From Patescibacteria group bacterium (GTDB lineage Bacteria > Patescibacteriota > Minisyncoccia > Phycocordibacterales > CAIRYW01): a stretch of DNA of 5,721 nt. Below the pieces are notes generated by a model that did not search any database, was not told the DNA's origin, and worked only from the letters and a program-made list of their open reading frames with translations. This document shows positions 5,267-5,721 of this stretch, in pieces. The first letter of the stretch is position 1; every line of letters begins with the position of its first letter. Position numbers and translations under genes: made by a program. The stretch covers positions 1-5,721 of the forward strand of contig JAUPVJ010000036.1 of assembly GCA_030917145.1 (NCBI GenBank), read 5' to 3'.

Positions 5267-5721
5267 TTAGAATTCTAAATAAACAATCTTTTCTCGCCCT
5301 GTGTTGCTACTTCCATTTTCTCTTTCTATAAATTCATCATCGATGTCTAAAACAAACTCAGAAGGAATATTTGATTTTCGACTTCCAAAAATTGTACGCA
5401 TTTGTGTGTAGGTGAGGTAAACTTTTTTCCGAGCGCGAGTCAGTGCTACGTAGAAAAGTCTTCTTTCCTCTTCTTTTCCTTCTATGTTTTTTGGAGAGTC
5501 AGAGAGCCCTGTGTGAGGAAAAAGATCTTCCTCGAGTCCTGTAATAAAACAGTAATCAAACTCTAGTCCTTTTGAAGCGTGTACTGTCATAAATCGTACA
5601 GCCTCTTTTTCTTCTTTTAGATCGTCTTGGTCACTTGCAAGAGAGACATTTTCTAAGAATTTTTCTATTCCCTCTTCAGGTAAAAAGTGATCGTAACTAC
5701 TTGCCGTGGTTACAAGTTCGC
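5267..5721 (-). CDS. uvrD: UvrD/PcrA/Rep-family DNA helicase, C-terminal 150 residues (5' end beyond the right edge)
   Basis: Only the C-terminal part of this superfamily 1A helicase is in the window; the frame stays open to 5719 and continues off the right edge. Such helicases unwind DNA 3' to 5' in repair and in clearing replication or transcription blocks. Visible pieces, in order: a 2B/2A segment (EEGIEKFLENVSLASDQDD), motif V (FMTVHASKGLEF followed by FITGLEEDLFPH), and motif VI (EEERRLFYVALTRARKKVYLTY), which carries the arginine finger. After motif VI comes GSRKSNIPSEFVLDI, like the NxPSRFL segment of PcrA and UvrD. The protein then ends after about 27 residues, without the C-terminal Tudor-like domain of longer UvrD and PcrA proteins. 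An ATG at 5590 lies inside motif V and is not the start. The symbol is a family-level choice: pcrA or rep are equally possible from this fragment. rsmA follows 27 nt downstream. Confidence 0.95.
   Translation of the reverse strand, partial: ELVTTASSYDHFLPEEGIEKFLENVSLASDQDDLKEEKEAVRFMTVHASKGLEFDYCFITGLEEDLFPHTGLSDSPKNIEGKEEERRLFYVALTRARKKVYLTYTQMRTIFGSRKSNIPSEFVLDIDDEFIERENGSSNTGREKIVYLEF

Noticed and set aside
5590..5590. Internal ATG as the helicase gene start
   Set aside because: It falls within motif V, and the frame upstream to the window edge reads as normal helicase sequence.
1..5721. CRISPR arrays, tRNA or rRNA genes, insertion sequences, toxin-antitoxin pairs
   Set aside because: No regularly spaced direct repeats, cloverleaf-like segments, transposase motifs or paired small toxin-antitoxin frames were seen on either strand.

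Overview
The window is AT-rich and tightly packed. It most resembles a genome fragment from a Patescibacteria (Candidate Phyla Radiation) bacterium, probably from the Parcubacteria side. This rests on recognising protein styles rather than a database search. The exported proteins around 988-4457 have sequence patterns I associate with conserved, mostly unnamed CPR families: a secreted protein with an NNPYGA block, a membrane-anchored thrombospondin-type-3 (Tsp3) repeat protein, a peptidoglycan-binding-like domain with a SGPGS..ETAFFGAKT core, and a small PFGG...PCSC protein. None of the five complete genes has a visible Shine-Dalgarno sequence.

Layout. At 1-868 (minus) is the N-terminal part of a secreted Asn/Gln-rich protein that runs off the left edge; it has its own extended -10 promoter just upstream. 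Positions 869-987 hold that promoter and a perfect 20-bp-arm hairpin terminator. A two-gene minus-strand operon follows: the membrane-anchored Tsp3 protein (2211-3185, TTG start), then 5 nt later a six-cysteine secreted protein (988-2205), ending at the hairpin. An 80-nt divergent promoter region (3186-3265) separates it from a plus-strand pair: a secreted peptidoglycan-binding/IPT-like protein (3266-4069) and, 1 nt after its stop, a small four-cysteine secreted protein (4071-4457). Two housekeeping genes on the minus strand meet this pair tail to tail: the 3' part of a UvrD/PcrA-family helicase (5267 to beyond the right edge), then rsmA/ksgA (4460-5239).

How they may work together. Helicase and RsmA are ordinary DNA-maintenance and ribosome-maturation proteins. 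The other five genes all encode exported or membrane-anchored products, from three adjacent transcription units. Cysteine-bearing members have even cysteine numbers in the mature part (six and four) while the others have none, suggesting disulfide-stabilised folding outside the cytoplasm. The most attractive reading is a cell-envelope module: wall-binding, calcium-stabilised tether, and disulfide-bonded surface or channel-associated subunits. It could be linked to the type IV pilus or type IV secretion-like machinery of CPR cells. No ATPase, pilin or channel gene is visible here, so that link is inference. No RNA genes, CRISPR arrays, insertion sequences or attachment sites were seen, and no gene-free stretch exceeds about 120 bases.
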